Shown: positions 35,389 to 44,631 of the stretch, piece by piece | How positions within the stretch are numbered: position 1 is the stretch's first letter | Layout: the number at the start of each line of letters is the position of its first letter | Assembly: GCA_963754285.1 (NCBI GenBank) | Contig: CAVWFN010000005.1 | Coordinates: 1 to 64,000 of the forward strand | DNA length: 64,000 nt | Direction: 5' to 3' | DNA from: RYN-133 sp963754285 | Lineage (GTDB): Bacteria > Actinomycetota > Actinomycetes > Mycobacteriales > Jatrophihabitantaceae | Notes under the pieces: model-generated | Database searches by the model: none | What the model was told of the DNA's origin: nothing | Seen by the model: the letters and a program-made list of their open reading frames with translations, nothing else | Program-made: the position numbers and the translations under genes

Positions 35389-37441
35389 TCGGCGTCCCTT
35401 CCACGAGCACGTCGACCGCCACTGCTCCGGCCGGACCGACGACGACCGGATTCACATCGAGGGCCGCGAGCAGATCGCCGACCTCGTATGCCAGCGCGCC
35501 GACGGCAACGATGACCTCGACGAGACCGGCGAGATCGGCAGCCGCACTGCCACGCCAGCCCGCGAGCAGCTCGCTGATCGCCAGCGCCGCCAGCGCTGTG
35601 CGCGCGCGCTCGCGCGCGAACGGCGGAAGCAGCACAGCTGTGTCGCGGACGAGCTCCGCGAGTACGCCGCCCGCGCCCACAACGACGAGCGGGCCGAGGT
35701 AGGCGTCACGGACGACGCCCACCACCACCTCGATCCCGGCCGGCGCGGTCGCATGAACCGTCACTGCGGGACCGAGTGCGTCGGCGAGTCGTGCGTACGT
35801 GGCACGCACCTGCTCGTCGTCGACCACGCCGAGGACGACACCACCGACGTCGCTCTTGTGCGCCAGCGGCGCCGCGGTCTTCATGACAACGGGGTAGCCG
35901 ATCTCCCGTGCCGCGCCCACGGCTGCATCAGCCGACGCGACCTGGCGCACCGGCGCGAACGGCACGCCGTAGTCGGCGAGCAGGGCGAACGACTCGACCG
36001 GGCGCAACGGTTCTGACTCGGCGAGGCGAGCTCGCCACCGTGATCGGCGATCGACGTCCACGGGGGGAGGTGGCGTCGGCGTCGCGAGTTCGAGCCCGAG
36101 CACGTGACCGATGGCAGCCAACCCGCTCGAGGTGCCCTCGAGAACCGGGACGCCGTTGGCACGCAAGGTGTCTGCAGCGTCGTGGTCGATCGCCGACGCG
36201 AGATTGGTGAGAACGACCAGCGGCGCGTCCGTGTCGACATCGAGCGCCGCCTCGATGTAGGACCGATCGCCGTCGTATTCCTCGACCAGGTCGATGGCGA
36301 GAGCGACCAGCGACACGGCCGGGTCGTCGGCCATGGCCTGCAGGCTCGCAGCGAACAGCGCCCGCGTGTCGGCGCCCCGGCCCCACAGGTCGAGCGGGTT
36401 GGCAGCCTCGAGACCGTCGTCGAGCAGTTCGTCGATGCGTCGCAGCGTCGCCGTCCCCAGCGACGCGAACGGCACACCGAGGTCGTGGGCCCGATCGGCC
36501 ACCATCGTGCGCTCGGCACCCGAGTCGTGCACCGTCGCGATACCGGTGCCGCGGCGTGGGCGGCGCCCGATCGCCAGCAGTTCCAGCGTGTCCGTGAACT
36601 CGGCGAGATCACGCACGACAATCGCGCCCGTCCCCTCGGCGAGCGCGGCCCACGTGGCGTGCGCGCCGGCGAGTGCTCCCGAGTGCGCGCTCACAAGACG
36701 CGCGCCGAGCGGCGAGCTGCCGACGGGCAGCACGACCGTGGGGATGTCGGCAGCCGCGGCACGCTGCAGCGCGCTCACCAGCCGTGCCCCGTCACGCGCG
36801 GCCTCGAGGACGAGCGCGAGCACCCGAGTGTCCGTCTGCTCCAGCACGTAGTCGAGATAGTCGGCGGTTGTCGTGACGAGTTCCTGCCCGGACGACACCG
36901 CGACGGTGTAACCGAGCGCGCGACGCGTGCGCAGCAGGGCCGAGAACATGGAACCCGAGTGGGTGACCAGCGCGATCGGACCTCGCGGCAGCACCTCGCG
37001 TTCGATGTATCCCGTTGCCCGAAGGTCGTCGACGAGGTTCACGAAGCCCATGCAGCCGGGGCCGCACAACGACATTCCCGCCGCGGTTGCGATGTCTCGT
37101 AGCGAGGCTCGCAGTTCGTCGCCGTGCGCGCTGCCGAAGATGACGGCCGACCGCACACCCATTTCCGCCGCGTCGCGCAGCTGAGCCTCCAACGAATCGT
37201 CGCCGACACCGAGCAACGCGAGGTCGACCGGTCCGTCGAGGTGCTTCAACGACGGCACGCACGCACGGCCGCCGATCTCGTCGTAGCGTGGGTTGACGAG
37301 GTGGACGGTGCGGTCGCCGGCGCCACGGGTCACCTCGTCGATCATGCGTGCACCGAAGCTCGCCGGCCGGGCGCTCGCACCGACGAGTGCGACCGATCTC
37401 GGCCGCAGCATCGCTGCTACGGCGTCGGGTGCGGTCGTCAC
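35372..37441 (-). CDS. NDP-forming acyl-CoA synthetase (Acd type)
   Basis: A 689-residue fused enzyme: the CoA-binding domain (LRPRSVALVGASARPASFGA, residues 13-32), the succinyl-CoA-ligase-like domains with LVTHSGSMFSALL, and the C-terminal ATP-grasp domain (GYPVVMKTAAPLAHKSDVGG, EVVVGVVRDAYLGPLVVVG, LDVNPVVV). It makes an acyl-CoA from acid, CoA and ATP (or GTP), releasing ADP. Typical substrates are acetate, propionate or aromatic acids. It lies between the FAD oxidoreductase (24-bp gap) and the acyl-CoA dehydrogenase in one operon. Confidence 0.9.
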   Translation of the reverse strand: MTTAPDAVAAMLRPRSVALVGASARPASFGARMIDEVTRGAGDRTVHLVNPRYDEIGGRACVPSLKHLDGPVDLALLGVGDDSLEAQLRDAAEMGVRSAVIFGSAHGDELRASLRDIATAAGMSLCGPGCMGFVNLVDDLRATGYIEREVLPRGPIALVTHSGSMFSALLRTRRALGYTVAVSSGQELVTTTADYLDYVLEQTDTRVLALVLEAARDGARLVSALQRAAAADIPTVVLPVGSSPLGARLVSAHSGALAGAHATWAALAEGTGAIVVRDLAEFTDTLELLAIGRRPRRGTGIATVHDSGAERTMVADRAHDLGVPFASLGTATLRRIDELLDDGLEAANPLDLWGRGADTRALFAASLQAMADDPAVSLVALAIDLVEEYDGDRSYIEAALDVDTDAPLVVLTNLASAIDHDAADTLRANGVPVLEGTSSGLAAIGHVLGLELATPTPPPPVDVDRRSRWRARLAESEPLRPVESFALLADYGVPFAPVRQVASADAAVGAAREIGYPVVMKTAAPLAHKSDVGGVVLGVVDDEQVRATYARLADALGPAVTVHATAPAGIEVVVGVVRDAYLGPLVVVGAGGVLAELVRDTAVLLPPFARERARTALAALAISELLAGWRGSAAADLAGLVEVIVAVGALAYEVGDLLAALDVNPVVVGPAGAVAVDVLVEGTPSVCTD

Positions 37442-37465
37442 GGCGAGTTCGTCACAGTCGAGTGG

Positions 37466-39112
37466 TCACACGGCCCGGCGCGCGAGCGCAGACTCGACGC
37501 GATGCGGCTTGCGCTTACGGTCGGCAAGCGCCGCACGCGCAGCCTGCCAGCCGGGGATGCCACACACGCCGCCACCTGCATGTGTCGCCGAACTGCCGTT
37601 GTAGAGCCCGGCGATCGGGGTGCGGTAGTCGGCATAACCAGGGGCCGGACGCATGTGGAACAGCTGCTCGAGCGAGAGCTCGCCGTGGAAGATGTTGCCG
37701 CCGACGAGCCCGTACTCGACCTCCATCTCGTGCGGCCCGACGATGTCGCGATGCAGGATCGAGGACTTGAAGTTCGGCGCGACCGCGTCGTACAGGTCGA
37801 TGAGTCGGTCGGCGTAGGCCTCGAGTTCCTCGGTGTGCGGTGCCTCGCTCCAGTCGGCCGGCACCCATTGCGTGAACAGCGACATGATGTGCGTGCCGTC
37901 GGGGCACAGTGTCGGGTCGAGACTGGTCGGGATCACGGCGTCGCTGAACGGCGCGAGAGCAGCGCGACCGGACCGCGCGTCCTGGAAGGCCTGCTCGATG
38001 AACTCGACCGTCGGTGCCATCTCGACCGAGCCGGTGTGGTGCTCGGCCAACCCGCTGCTCGGATCGGCCGTGAAGTTCGGCAGCTCGCCCAGCGCAAGGT
38101 TGATCTTCACGACACCGCTGCGCGTCTTCCACCGTTCGATGTCGGTGACGAACCCGTCCGGCAGTTCGCTGCGCGGCACCTGGTCGAGGAACGCGATCTT
38201 CGGGTGCAACGTCGTTACGACGAGCGGAGCATGAACCTCACCGCCGTCGGCGAGCACTGCGCCGCGAACTCGTCCGTTACGCACGATGAGCCGATCGACA
38301 CGAGCGTTGGTGCGGATCTCGGCGCCGAACTCGCGTGCCGACGCGGCGATCGCCGCCGACACGGCGCCCATGCCGCCCTCGGGGTATCCCCAGCTGCCCA
38401 GTTGTCCGTCGCCGACGTCGCCGATCGAGTGGTGCGCCATGACGTAGGCGGTTCCCGGCTCGCACGGGCCGGCCCAGGTTCCGATCACGCCGTTGACCGC
38501 CATCGCCCCCTTGATCTGCGGCGACTCGAACCAGTCGTCGAGCAGATCGGCGATGCTCATCGTCATGAGGCGGGTGATGTCGGCGGTGGTGCGGACGTCG
38601 AGCCCGCGCTGGCTCCACCCCAGCCTCGCGACGTCGAGCAGATCGGCCGGCCGGTGCGAACCGATCATGGGCGGCACTCGCGTGAGCAGCGGACCCATCA
38701 CCTCGGCGATGCCGGCGAGCCATGCATTCCACTTCGGCCAGGCGTCGGCGTCCTTCTTCGACCACTTGGCGATCTCGTCGTACGTGCGCGCGGGATCGTC
38801 CTCGTAGATCGTCAGCGAACCGCCTTCGGGGAATGCCTGGTAGTACGGCCCCATCGGATGAACTTTGTAGCCGTGGCGAGCGAGCGAGAGTTCGTTCACG
38901 ATCGTCGGCGGCATCAGGCTCATCACGTACGACAGCCGCGTCACGCGTAGGTGCGGCGCGTCCGGCCACGGCGCTTCGGTGGTCGCGGCGCCGCCGACGG
39001 AGCCACGTGACTCCAACACCAATGTCCGCGCGCCTGCGCGGGCCAGATAGGCAGCCGACACGAGCCCGTTGTGGCCGCCACCGATCACGATCGCGTCATA
39101 CGATTCCGGCAT
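37466..39112 (-). CDS. Phytoene-dehydrogenase-like FAD oxidoreductase 1
   Basis: A 548-residue flavoprotein of the amine oxidase/phytoene desaturase superfamily: the dinucleotide-binding motif AIVIGGGHNGLVSAAYLARA, the conserved glutamate region VLESRGSVGGAATTE, and the C-terminal AGLYNGSSATHAGGGVCGIPG. It is related to the protein at 46690, with the same arrangement and end region. Members act on C-N bonds or conjugated hydrocarbons; given the transporter and aminotransferase nearby, amine oxidation is the better guess. It is the first gene of its operon, with a TetR operator 24 bp before its start. Confidence 0.88.
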   Translation of the reverse strand: MPESYDAIVIGGGHNGLVSAAYLARAGARTLVLESRGSVGGAATTEAPWPDAPHLRVTRLSYVMSLMPPTIVNELSLARHGYKVHPMGPYYQAFPEGGSLTIYEDDPARTYDEIAKWSKKDADAWPKWNAWLAGIAEVMGPLLTRVPPMIGSHRPADLLDVARLGWSQRGLDVRTTADITRLMTMSIADLLDDWFESPQIKGAMAVNGVIGTWAGPCEPGTAYVMAHHSIGDVGDGQLGSWGYPEGGMGAVSAAIAASAREFGAEIRTNARVDRLIVRNGRVRGAVLADGGEVHAPLVVTTLHPKIAFLDQVPRSELPDGFVTDIERWKTRSGVVKINLALGELPNFTADPSSGLAEHHTGSVEMAPTVEFIEQAFQDARSGRAALAPFSDAVIPTSLDPTLCPDGTHIMSLFTQWVPADWSEAPHTEELEAYADRLIDLYDAVAPNFKSSILHRDIVGPHEMEVEYGLVGGNIFHGELSLEQLFHMRPAPGYADYRTPIAGLYNGSSATHAGGGVCGIPGWQAARAALADRKRKPHRVESALARRAV

Positions 39113-39135
39113 TGTCGCGCCCCCTCGGCGAGTTT

Positions 39136-39151
39136 GACTGACTGTTCAATC
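39136..39151. promoter_or_regulatory. TetR operator site 1
   Basis: GACTGACTGTTCAATC, a dyad of form GACTGA-N4-TCARTC with one broken pair. It lies between the divergent FAD oxidoreductase (start 39112) and the TetR gene (start 39195), so it can control both. It matches the sites at 42395 and 45536. Confidence 0.8.
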
Positions 39152-39194
39152 TAACGGGATGCTAGGGTCGCAGACAAGACTCTGGGAGGTCTCG

Positions 39195-39836
39195 ATGGCC
39201 GACATGGCACCGGCCACGCCGAGCAATGAAGCCCGCCGCAATCAGATGTTGCGCGCGGCTGCTGAGTTGATCTGCGAGCGTGGTTTCGGCGAGACCCGGA
39301 TCGCTGATGTGGCCAAGCGCGCCGAGGCGAGTTCGGCATTGGTCATCTATTACTTCGGCACGCGTGACCGGCTGCTCGTCGATGCGCTGCGCTACAGCGA
39401 GCAGAACTTCTACGACACCGCCGAGAAGATGCTCGCCGAGGTCAACTCGGCCAGCGAACGGCTCTCACTGCTCGTGCGCTGGACGTGCGTACCCGAGAAC
39501 GCCGGCGACGTCCCTGGGTCGTGGGGTCTGTGGTTCGACTTGTGGGCGCAGGCATTCCGGCACCCCGAGGTGAAGCAGGATCGGGTCGAGCTCGACGGCC
39601 GGTGGCGCGACATGATCGTTTCGATCGTGAAGGCCGGGCAGGCGGACGGCGAGATCGGACGGGTGAACGCGCGCGCGTTCGCACTGACCTTCAGCGCGCT
39701 GCTGGACGGTCTGTCGATCCAGGTGGCACTCGAGGACCCCGAAATCGATCCTGACGCGGCGTACCGGATCGCGATGAGCTTCGCCCAGCAAGAACTCGGC
39801 CTGCCGCGCAATCGCCGCAAGCGAGCGAGCGCTTAA
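39195..39836 (+). CDS. TetR-family transcriptional regulator
   Basis: A 213-residue TetR regulator. The DNA-binding domain spans about residues 12-60 (RRNQMLRAAAELICERGFGE and TRIADVAKRAEASSALVIYYF), followed by an all-helical ligand domain. The ATG at 39195 is preceded by GGGAGG at 5 bases; ATG 39159 would add 12 residues. Its probable regulon is visible as three copies of one dyad: its own promoter, the aminotransferase/ABC promoter and the Rieske start. The ligand is presumably the imported compound or its CoA derivative. Confidence 0.92.
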   Translation: MADMAPATPSNEARRNQMLRAAAELICERGFGETRIADVAKRAEASSALVIYYFGTRDRLLVDALRYSEQNFYDTAEKMLAEVNSASERLSLLVRWTCVPENAGDVPGSWGLWFDLWAQAFRHPEVKQDRVELDGRWRDMIVSIVKAGQADGEIGRVNARAFALTFSALLDGLSIQVALEDPEIDPDAAYRIAMSFAQQELGLPRNRRKRASA

Positions 39837-39852
39837 CCCGTTCGATCGACCG

Positions 39853-40968
39853 CTAGATCGCCGTCGGCGCGGCTGCCTCACTTTGGCGCAGCACGCGCAC
39901 CGCGTCGGGGGTGCACACGCATTGCACCGTCGAGCCCGGCATGTGCGTCACCGAGGACGGCCCGTCGTGGTTGGCCACCTCGACCGTGAGGGTGTGCCCG
40001 CCGGCGAGCTCGACATGAACCTGCGTAGCCGCGCCGAGATACACGATGTCGCGCACCGTCCCCCGAAGCACATTGCGTCCGGACGCGATCTGCTCGTCGG
40101 GGCCGGTCAATGCGATGCGCTCGGGCCGGATGACCACGGCAGCGGGACCGGTGTCGATCGCGTCGTCGAGGCGTGCGCAGATCTTCGTGTCGAGCGTGAG
40201 ACAGACGGCCTCGCCATCGCTGCTCGACATGAGCTCGGCGTCGAAGATGTTGGCCGAACCGAGGAATCCTGCGACGTACGTGGTCGCCGGTGCCGAATAG
40301 ATCTCTTCGGGTCCTCCGACCTGTTCGACTCGTCCTTCGGCCAGGACGGCGATTCGGTCGCTCATCGTCAGCGCCTCTTCCTGGTCGTGGGTCACGTAGA
40401 CGAACGTGATCCCGACCTCGCGCTGCAGTGAGCGAAGTTCGAGCTGCAACTGCTTGCGCAGTTGCGCGTCCAACGCGCCGAGTGGCTCATCCAGAAGCAG
40501 GACGCGCGGATTGAGCACGAGTGCACGCGCTAGCGCGACCCGCTGCTGCTGCCCGCCGGACAGCTGCGCCGGGCGCCGGTTCTCGTACTCCCCCATCCGG
40601 GTCAGCTCGAGCGCTCGCCCGACCCGCTCGGTCAGTTCCGACTTGCTCACCCGCTGGTACTTCAAACCGAATCCGACGTTCTCGCGCACCGTCATGAACG
40701 GGAACAGTGCGTAGTTCTGGAACACCGTGTTGACCGGACGCGCATGCGGCGGGTCTGTCGACAGGTCGCGTCCGTCGAGCAGGATCTGGCCGGCGTCCGG
40801 CTTCTCGAATCCCGCGATCATTCGCAGCGTCGTCGTCTTGCCACACCCCGATGCACCGAGCAGCGAGAAGAACTCCCCCGCGGCGATGTCGAGATCGATC
40901 CCGCTGACCGCGGCCATTCCACCGAACGACTTCTTCAAGCCGGCCAGTCGGATCGCGCCGCCCGTCAC
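39853..40968 (-). CDS. PotA-type ABC transporter ATPase
   Basis: A 371-residue import ATPase: Walker A GASGCGKT (38-45), signature LSGGQQQRVALARAL, Walker B VLLLDEPLGALD, an H-loop with YVTHDQEEALT, and a C-terminal TOBE-type domain (about 270-360). This is the spermidine/putrescine (PotA) subfamily, which also serves other amino compounds. It is encoded behind the aminotransferase, 7 bp apart, on the strand opposite to the binding protein and permeases. The TetR gene is convergent, 16 bp away. Confidence 0.93.
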   Translation of the reverse strand: MTGGAIRLAGLKKSFGGMAAVSGIDLDIAAGEFFSLLGASGCGKTTTLRMIAGFEKPDAGQILLDGRDLSTDPPHARPVNTVFQNYALFPFMTVRENVGFGLKYQRVSKSELTERVGRALELTRMGEYENRRPAQLSGGQQQRVALARALVLNPRVLLLDEPLGALDAQLRKQLQLELRSLQREVGITFVYVTHDQEEALTMSDRIAVLAEGRVEQVGGPEEIYSAPATTYVAGFLGSANIFDAELMSSSDGEAVCLTLDTKICARLDDAIDTGPAAVVIRPERIALTGPDEQIASGRNVLRGTVRDIVYLGAATQVHVELAGGHTLTVEVANHDGPSSVTHMPGSTVQCVCTPDAVRVLRQSEAAAPTAI

Positions 40969-40975
40969 GAGAGGG

Positions 40976-42358
40976 TCAACTCACTGCGCCGGCGAGCCGG
41001 GCGAAGTTGCGAGTGAAGCGGTCGACGTCGTTCTCGTCGTGCTGGACGGACAGCAACCACTGCTCCACCTTTCCCCACGGCGGCAGGAACACACCACCGT
41101 TGTGCTGCACCAGCCAGTGCGCCTGACCGAGTCGGTCGTCGATGCCGAGGAAGTCACGGTATTCGCGAACGGCGCCGGCTCGAAAAGTCACGCAGCCCTT
41201 CGCTCCGATGCTCACGAGATGCCATGGCAATCGATGTTCGGCGATCGTTGCGGCGACGCCGATTCGCATCCGCTCCGCGAGGTGGTCGAGGTGCGCATAG
41301 GCAGCGTCGGTCAGGACGCTCTCGAGGGTCGCGCGCGCGGCTGCCATTGCGAGCGGGTTGCCGTTGAACGTCCCGACCTGGTCGTAGGTGCCGTCGACGA
41401 TCGCAGCCATGACTTTCGTGGTGCCGCCGAGAGCCGCAACCGAAATGCCACCGCCCAGCGCCTTGGCCAGACACACGATGTCCGGGACGACGCCGTAACG
41501 TGCCGTCGCGCCGCCCGGCCCCGTCGTGAATCCGGTTTTGACCTCGTCGAACGCAAGCAGCGCATCGTGGCGATGCAGCACCTCACGCAGGCCCTCGAGA
41601 TAGCCCGGGTCGGGCGCGATGATCCCGGCGTTCATCATGATCGGTTCGACGATCATGCCGGCAACACGTCCGGCGTTGGCGACAAGCGCGCGCTCAACCG
41701 CGTCGAGGTCGTTGAACGGCACGACCACGACGAGATCTCGGATCGCGGCTGGGATGCCGCTGCTTGCTGCGACACCGATCGGGTGGTCGCGGGGACCGAT
41801 CTCGTCGGCCTCCGGAGTCACCGACACCTGCACCGAGTCGTGGTGACCGTGGTAGCAGCCTTCGACCTTGATGATCAGGTCTCGTCCGGTGATCGCGCGC
41901 ATCAGGTGCACTGCGTCCATCGTGGCCTCGGTGCCGGAGTTGCCGAAGCGCCACAGAGGCAGCCCGAACCGGCTGCCGAGCTCGGCTGCGACCCAAATTG
42001 CGTCCTCGGTGGGCTGGGCGAAATGCGTTCCGCGCCGTACGCGTGCGGTGACCGCTTCAACGATCGCGGGATGGGCATGACCGGCGATCGACGCGCCGTA
42101 GCCGCCGTGCATGTCGACGTACTCGGTGCCGTCGACGTCGTACACCTTCGACCCGGCGCCGTGACTCATCCACACGGCTTGGGGTGAGGCGATCTGCCAA
42201 CTCGACGTCGCCCCGCCCGCAAGATGCTGCTGCGCTCGCGTGATCAATTCGGCGCTGCGCGGCTGGCGCTCCAGAAAGACGCGTTCCTCGTTCTCGATCA
42301 GCTCGTCCAGGCTGCTACTCGCCGGATTTGCGACCGACTGAACCACTGGCGTAACCAC
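40976..42358 (-). CDS. Class III aminotransferase (HemL-like)
   Basis: A 460-residue PLP enzyme. The Schiff-base lysine is Lys299 (CLAKALGGG) and the PLP aspartate is Asp271 (LLAFDEVKTGF). It resembles glutamate-1-semialdehyde aminomutase in RFGNSGTEATMDAVHLMRA but is an accessory paralogue, since it lies in a catabolic cluster rather than a haem operon. It probably transaminates the amino group of the imported compound. It is the first gene of a two-gene operon with the ATPase. The TetR operator is 36 bp before its start. Confidence 0.88.
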   Translation of the reverse strand: MVTPVVQSVANPASSSLDELIENEERVFLERQPRSAELITRAQQHLAGGATSSWQIASPQAVWMSHGAGSKVYDVDGTEYVDMHGGYGASIAGHAHPAIVEAVTARVRRGTHFAQPTEDAIWVAAELGSRFGLPLWRFGNSGTEATMDAVHLMRAITGRDLIIKVEGCYHGHHDSVQVSVTPEADEIGPRDHPIGVAASSGIPAAIRDLVVVVPFNDLDAVERALVANAGRVAGMIVEPIMMNAGIIAPDPGYLEGLREVLHRHDALLAFDEVKTGFTTGPGGATARYGVVPDIVCLAKALGGGISVAALGGTTKVMAAIVDGTYDQVGTFNGNPLAMAAARATLESVLTDAAYAHLDHLAERMRIGVAATIAEHRLPWHLVSIGAKGCVTFRAGAVREYRDFLGIDDRLGQAHWLVQHNGGVFLPPWGKVEQWLLSVQHDENDVDRFTRNFARLAGAVS

Positions 42359-42394
42359 GCTGAAACCCCGCCTTTCGAGCGGCTCGGCATGTTT

Positions 42395-42410
42395 GACTGA
42401 GCATTCAGTC
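42395..42410. promoter_or_regulatory. TetR operator site 2
   Basis: GACTGAGCATTCAGTC has perfect GACTGA/TCAGTC arms with a 4-base spacer. It lies between the divergent aminotransferase (42358) and the binding protein (42464). Confidence 0.85.
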
Positions 42411-42463
42411 TATGCCAGAGTCACAACCGCGACAACAACCCCGGACGAGCCGTGGGAGGTCAG

Positions 42464-43714
42464 GTGAGCGGTGCCGACCCGATCCGGCCGATGCCCCGGA
42501 GATCGTTCTTGCGGCTGGCCGCCGCTGCCGCGAGCGTGCCTGCGATCGGGTCGCTCGCCGGCTGCCTGCGCGCCGCGGCAACCCGGACGGTGTCGGGCGC
42601 ACTGACGCTGGCGGCGCCGAATCACCCGGTGACATGGCCCATCGCGGCAGGCAACGAGCCGATCGCCGACAACCTGACGCCTGAGCGCAACGCGACCCTG
42701 CGGCTCTACAACTACGCCGACTACGTCGGGCCCGCGGTCATCAAGGCGTTCGAGAAGAAGTACGCGCAGTACAACGTGAACGTCACCGTGTCGACGTTCA
42801 ACGACACCGACGAGGCAATTACCAAGATCCGCACGGGCGCCGTTCCGTACGACATCTACTTCCCGAGCTATGACCAGATCAGTCGGCTGGTCGCCGCCCA
42901 GCTCATCCGTCCGCTGAACCACAGTTACCTGACCAACATCGACAACGTGTGGGTGGCGTTCCAGAACCCGTGGTACGACCAGCAGTGGCGCTACACGATC
43001 CCGTACACCGTCTACACAACCGGCATCGGGTGGCGGTCCGACCTCGTGAGTACCGACATACCGGCCCTCGACAACCCTTACGACACGTTGTGGAACTCGG
43101 CCTACCGCGGCACCACGGCGGTGATCGACGACTGGCACACGGCGATGGGAATGTGCCTGCTGCGCGCCGGCAAGACCGACATCAACACCGCGTCGTCAGC
43201 CGATCTCACCATCATCAACCAGCAGCTGAACGCACTGCAGCAGGCGACGCAGCCGAAGGTCACGATCACGATGTACAACGATCTGCCGGCCGGCCAGCTC
43301 AGCCAGTGCCAGATGTGGTCGGGAGACGTCGTCAACGCCCAGTACTACCTGCCGAAGGGGACGTCGGTCGACGTGCTGCGGTACTGGTTCCCCGAGGACG
43401 GCAAGGGCATGGTCGACAACGACCTAATGGTCGTGCTGAAGGGCGGCCAGAACCCGGTGCTGGCCCATCTGTTCCTGCAGCACATGCTCGAGACGAAGAA
43501 CGCGTTGGCCAACTTCAGCTACATCGGCTACCAACCGCCGCAGCGTTCGCTGGTGCCCGACACCGTCGTCGCACGGGGCTTCGTGCCGAAGAACCTTGCC
43601 AGCGCTGTGGTGCGCGAGGAGTACTTCGACATCGGCTACCGCTTGCTCGAACTCAGCGTCGACAACGACGCCGCGTGGCACAAGATCTGGCTGGCCTTCA
43701 AGGCGGGGGCATGA
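42464..43714 (+). CDS. PotD-type substrate-binding protein, Tat lipoprotein
   Basis: A 416-residue extracytoplasmic binding protein. It begins with a twin-arginine motif (PRRSFLRL) and a lipobox LAGC, so it is Tat-exported and lipid-anchored. The mature part carries the polyamine-binding (PotD/PotF) fold segments LRLYNYADYVGPAVIKAFEK, YDIYFPSYDQISRLV and IPYTVYTTGIGW. It delivers the substrate to the two permeases. The GTG at 42464 follows GGAGG by 4 bases; GTG 42452 is possible. The permease start overlaps its stop. Confidence 0.9.
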   Translation: MSGADPIRPMPRRSFLRLAAAAASVPAIGSLAGCLRAAATRTVSGALTLAAPNHPVTWPIAAGNEPIADNLTPERNATLRLYNYADYVGPAVIKAFEKKYAQYNVNVTVSTFNDTDEAITKIRTGAVPYDIYFPSYDQISRLVAAQLIRPLNHSYLTNIDNVWVAFQNPWYDQQWRYTIPYTVYTTGIGWRSDLVSTDIPALDNPYDTLWNSAYRGTTAVIDDWHTAMGMCLLRAGKTDINTASSADLTIINQQLNALQQATQPKVTITMYNDLPAGQLSQCQMWSGDVVNAQYYLPKGTSVDVLRYWFPEDGKGMVDNDLMVVLKGGQNPVLAHLFLQHMLETKNALANFSYIGYQPPQRSLVPDTVVARGFVPKNLASAVVREEYFDIGYRLLELSVDNDAAWHKIWLAFKAGA

Positions 43715-44631
43715 CGAGCGCACCGACCGCCCGGCGACGGCGGATCAGGCTGTCCCCGTGGCCGGTGCTGTCGCTACCCGGCATCGCCTGGTTGGCGCTG
43801 TTCTTCCTGACGCCCCTCTACGTCGTCCTCGCGATCGTCTTCGGCACGGTCGATCCGACCTTTCGCACCCCGGCGCCGATCTGGAATCCGCTGCACTGGC
43901 GCGCCGGCCAACTCACGTACGTGCTCGACCGGATCGTCGGCAAGGACGCGATCTTCGGGCCGGCGCTGCTCCGCACCGTCATCTACGTGGTGCTGGCTAG
44001 TGCGCTCTGCCTTGCCATCGCGTTTCCGGTCTCCTACTACGTGGCCCGGTTGAGCACGAAGCGCAAGGGACTCATCCTCGCTCTGCTCATCGCCCCGTTC
44101 TGGATCAGCTACATGATGCGCATGCTCGCGTGGGTGAACCTGCTCAGCGACGACGGGTTGGTCAACAAGACACTGAGCCTCGGCGGCCTGTTCGACGTCC
44201 ACGTGAACTGGTTGTCCGGGCGCAGCGTGGTCGTGATCCTCGGCCTCGTCTACGGCTACGTGCCGTACATGATCCTTCCGCTGTACGCCGGTCTCGACCG
44301 ACTGCCGCAGTCGATGCTCGAAGCCGCGCGCGATCTCGGCGCCAACCGAGCGCGTGCGTTCGTCCGAGTGGTGTTGCCCATGTGCCGGCCGACGATCATC
44401 GCCGGAGTGCTGCTCACCTGCCTGCCGATGCTCGGCGACTACTACACCAATGACCTGCTTTCCGGTTCGCCGAGCACGGCCATGGTCGGCAACCTGATCG
44501 ACCAGACGGTGCTCACCCCGGGCGAGACCGGATATGCCGGCGCGTTCGTACTGCTCGTGCTCGTTGCGTCGCTGTTACCGATGCTCTACTACGTGCGCTC
44601 GGTCGCGCGCGGCGAGATGACCGCAACATGA
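43711..44631 (+). CDS. PotB-type ABC permease
   Basis: A 306-residue membrane permease with six to seven hydrophobic segments, the first at LPGIAWLALFFLTPLYVVL, and the EAA loop LEAARDLGANRARAFVRVVLP that contacts the ATPase. It belongs to the spermidine/putrescine permease group. It overlaps the binding-protein stop (ATGA) and the next permease start (ATGA). Confidence 0.92.
   Translation: MTSAPTARRRRIRLSPWPVLSLPGIAWLALFFLTPLYVVLAIVFGTVDPTFRTPAPIWNPLHWRAGQLTYVLDRIVGKDAIFGPALLRTVIYVVLASALCLAIAFPVSYYVARLSTKRKGLILALLIAPFWISYMMRMLAWVNLLSDDGLVNKTLSLGGLFDVHVNWLSGRSVVVILGLVYGYVPYMILPLYAGLDRLPQSMLEAARDLGANRARAFVRVVLPMCRPTIIAGVLLTCLPMLGDYYTNDLLSGSPSTAMVGNLIDQTVLTPGETGYAGAFVLLVLVASLLPMLYYVRSVARGEMTAT

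Noticed and set aside
37459..37468. Single CGAGTGGTCA matching the kgd-upstream repeat
   Set aside because: Only one 10-mer without partner or dyad, at the stop of an oxidoreductase; a chance match is likely.
40976..42358. Haem-biosynthetic glutamate-1-semialdehyde aminomutase (hemL)
   Set aside because: The context is catabolic and TetR-controlled, with no haem genes around; treated as a class III aminotransferase paralogue.
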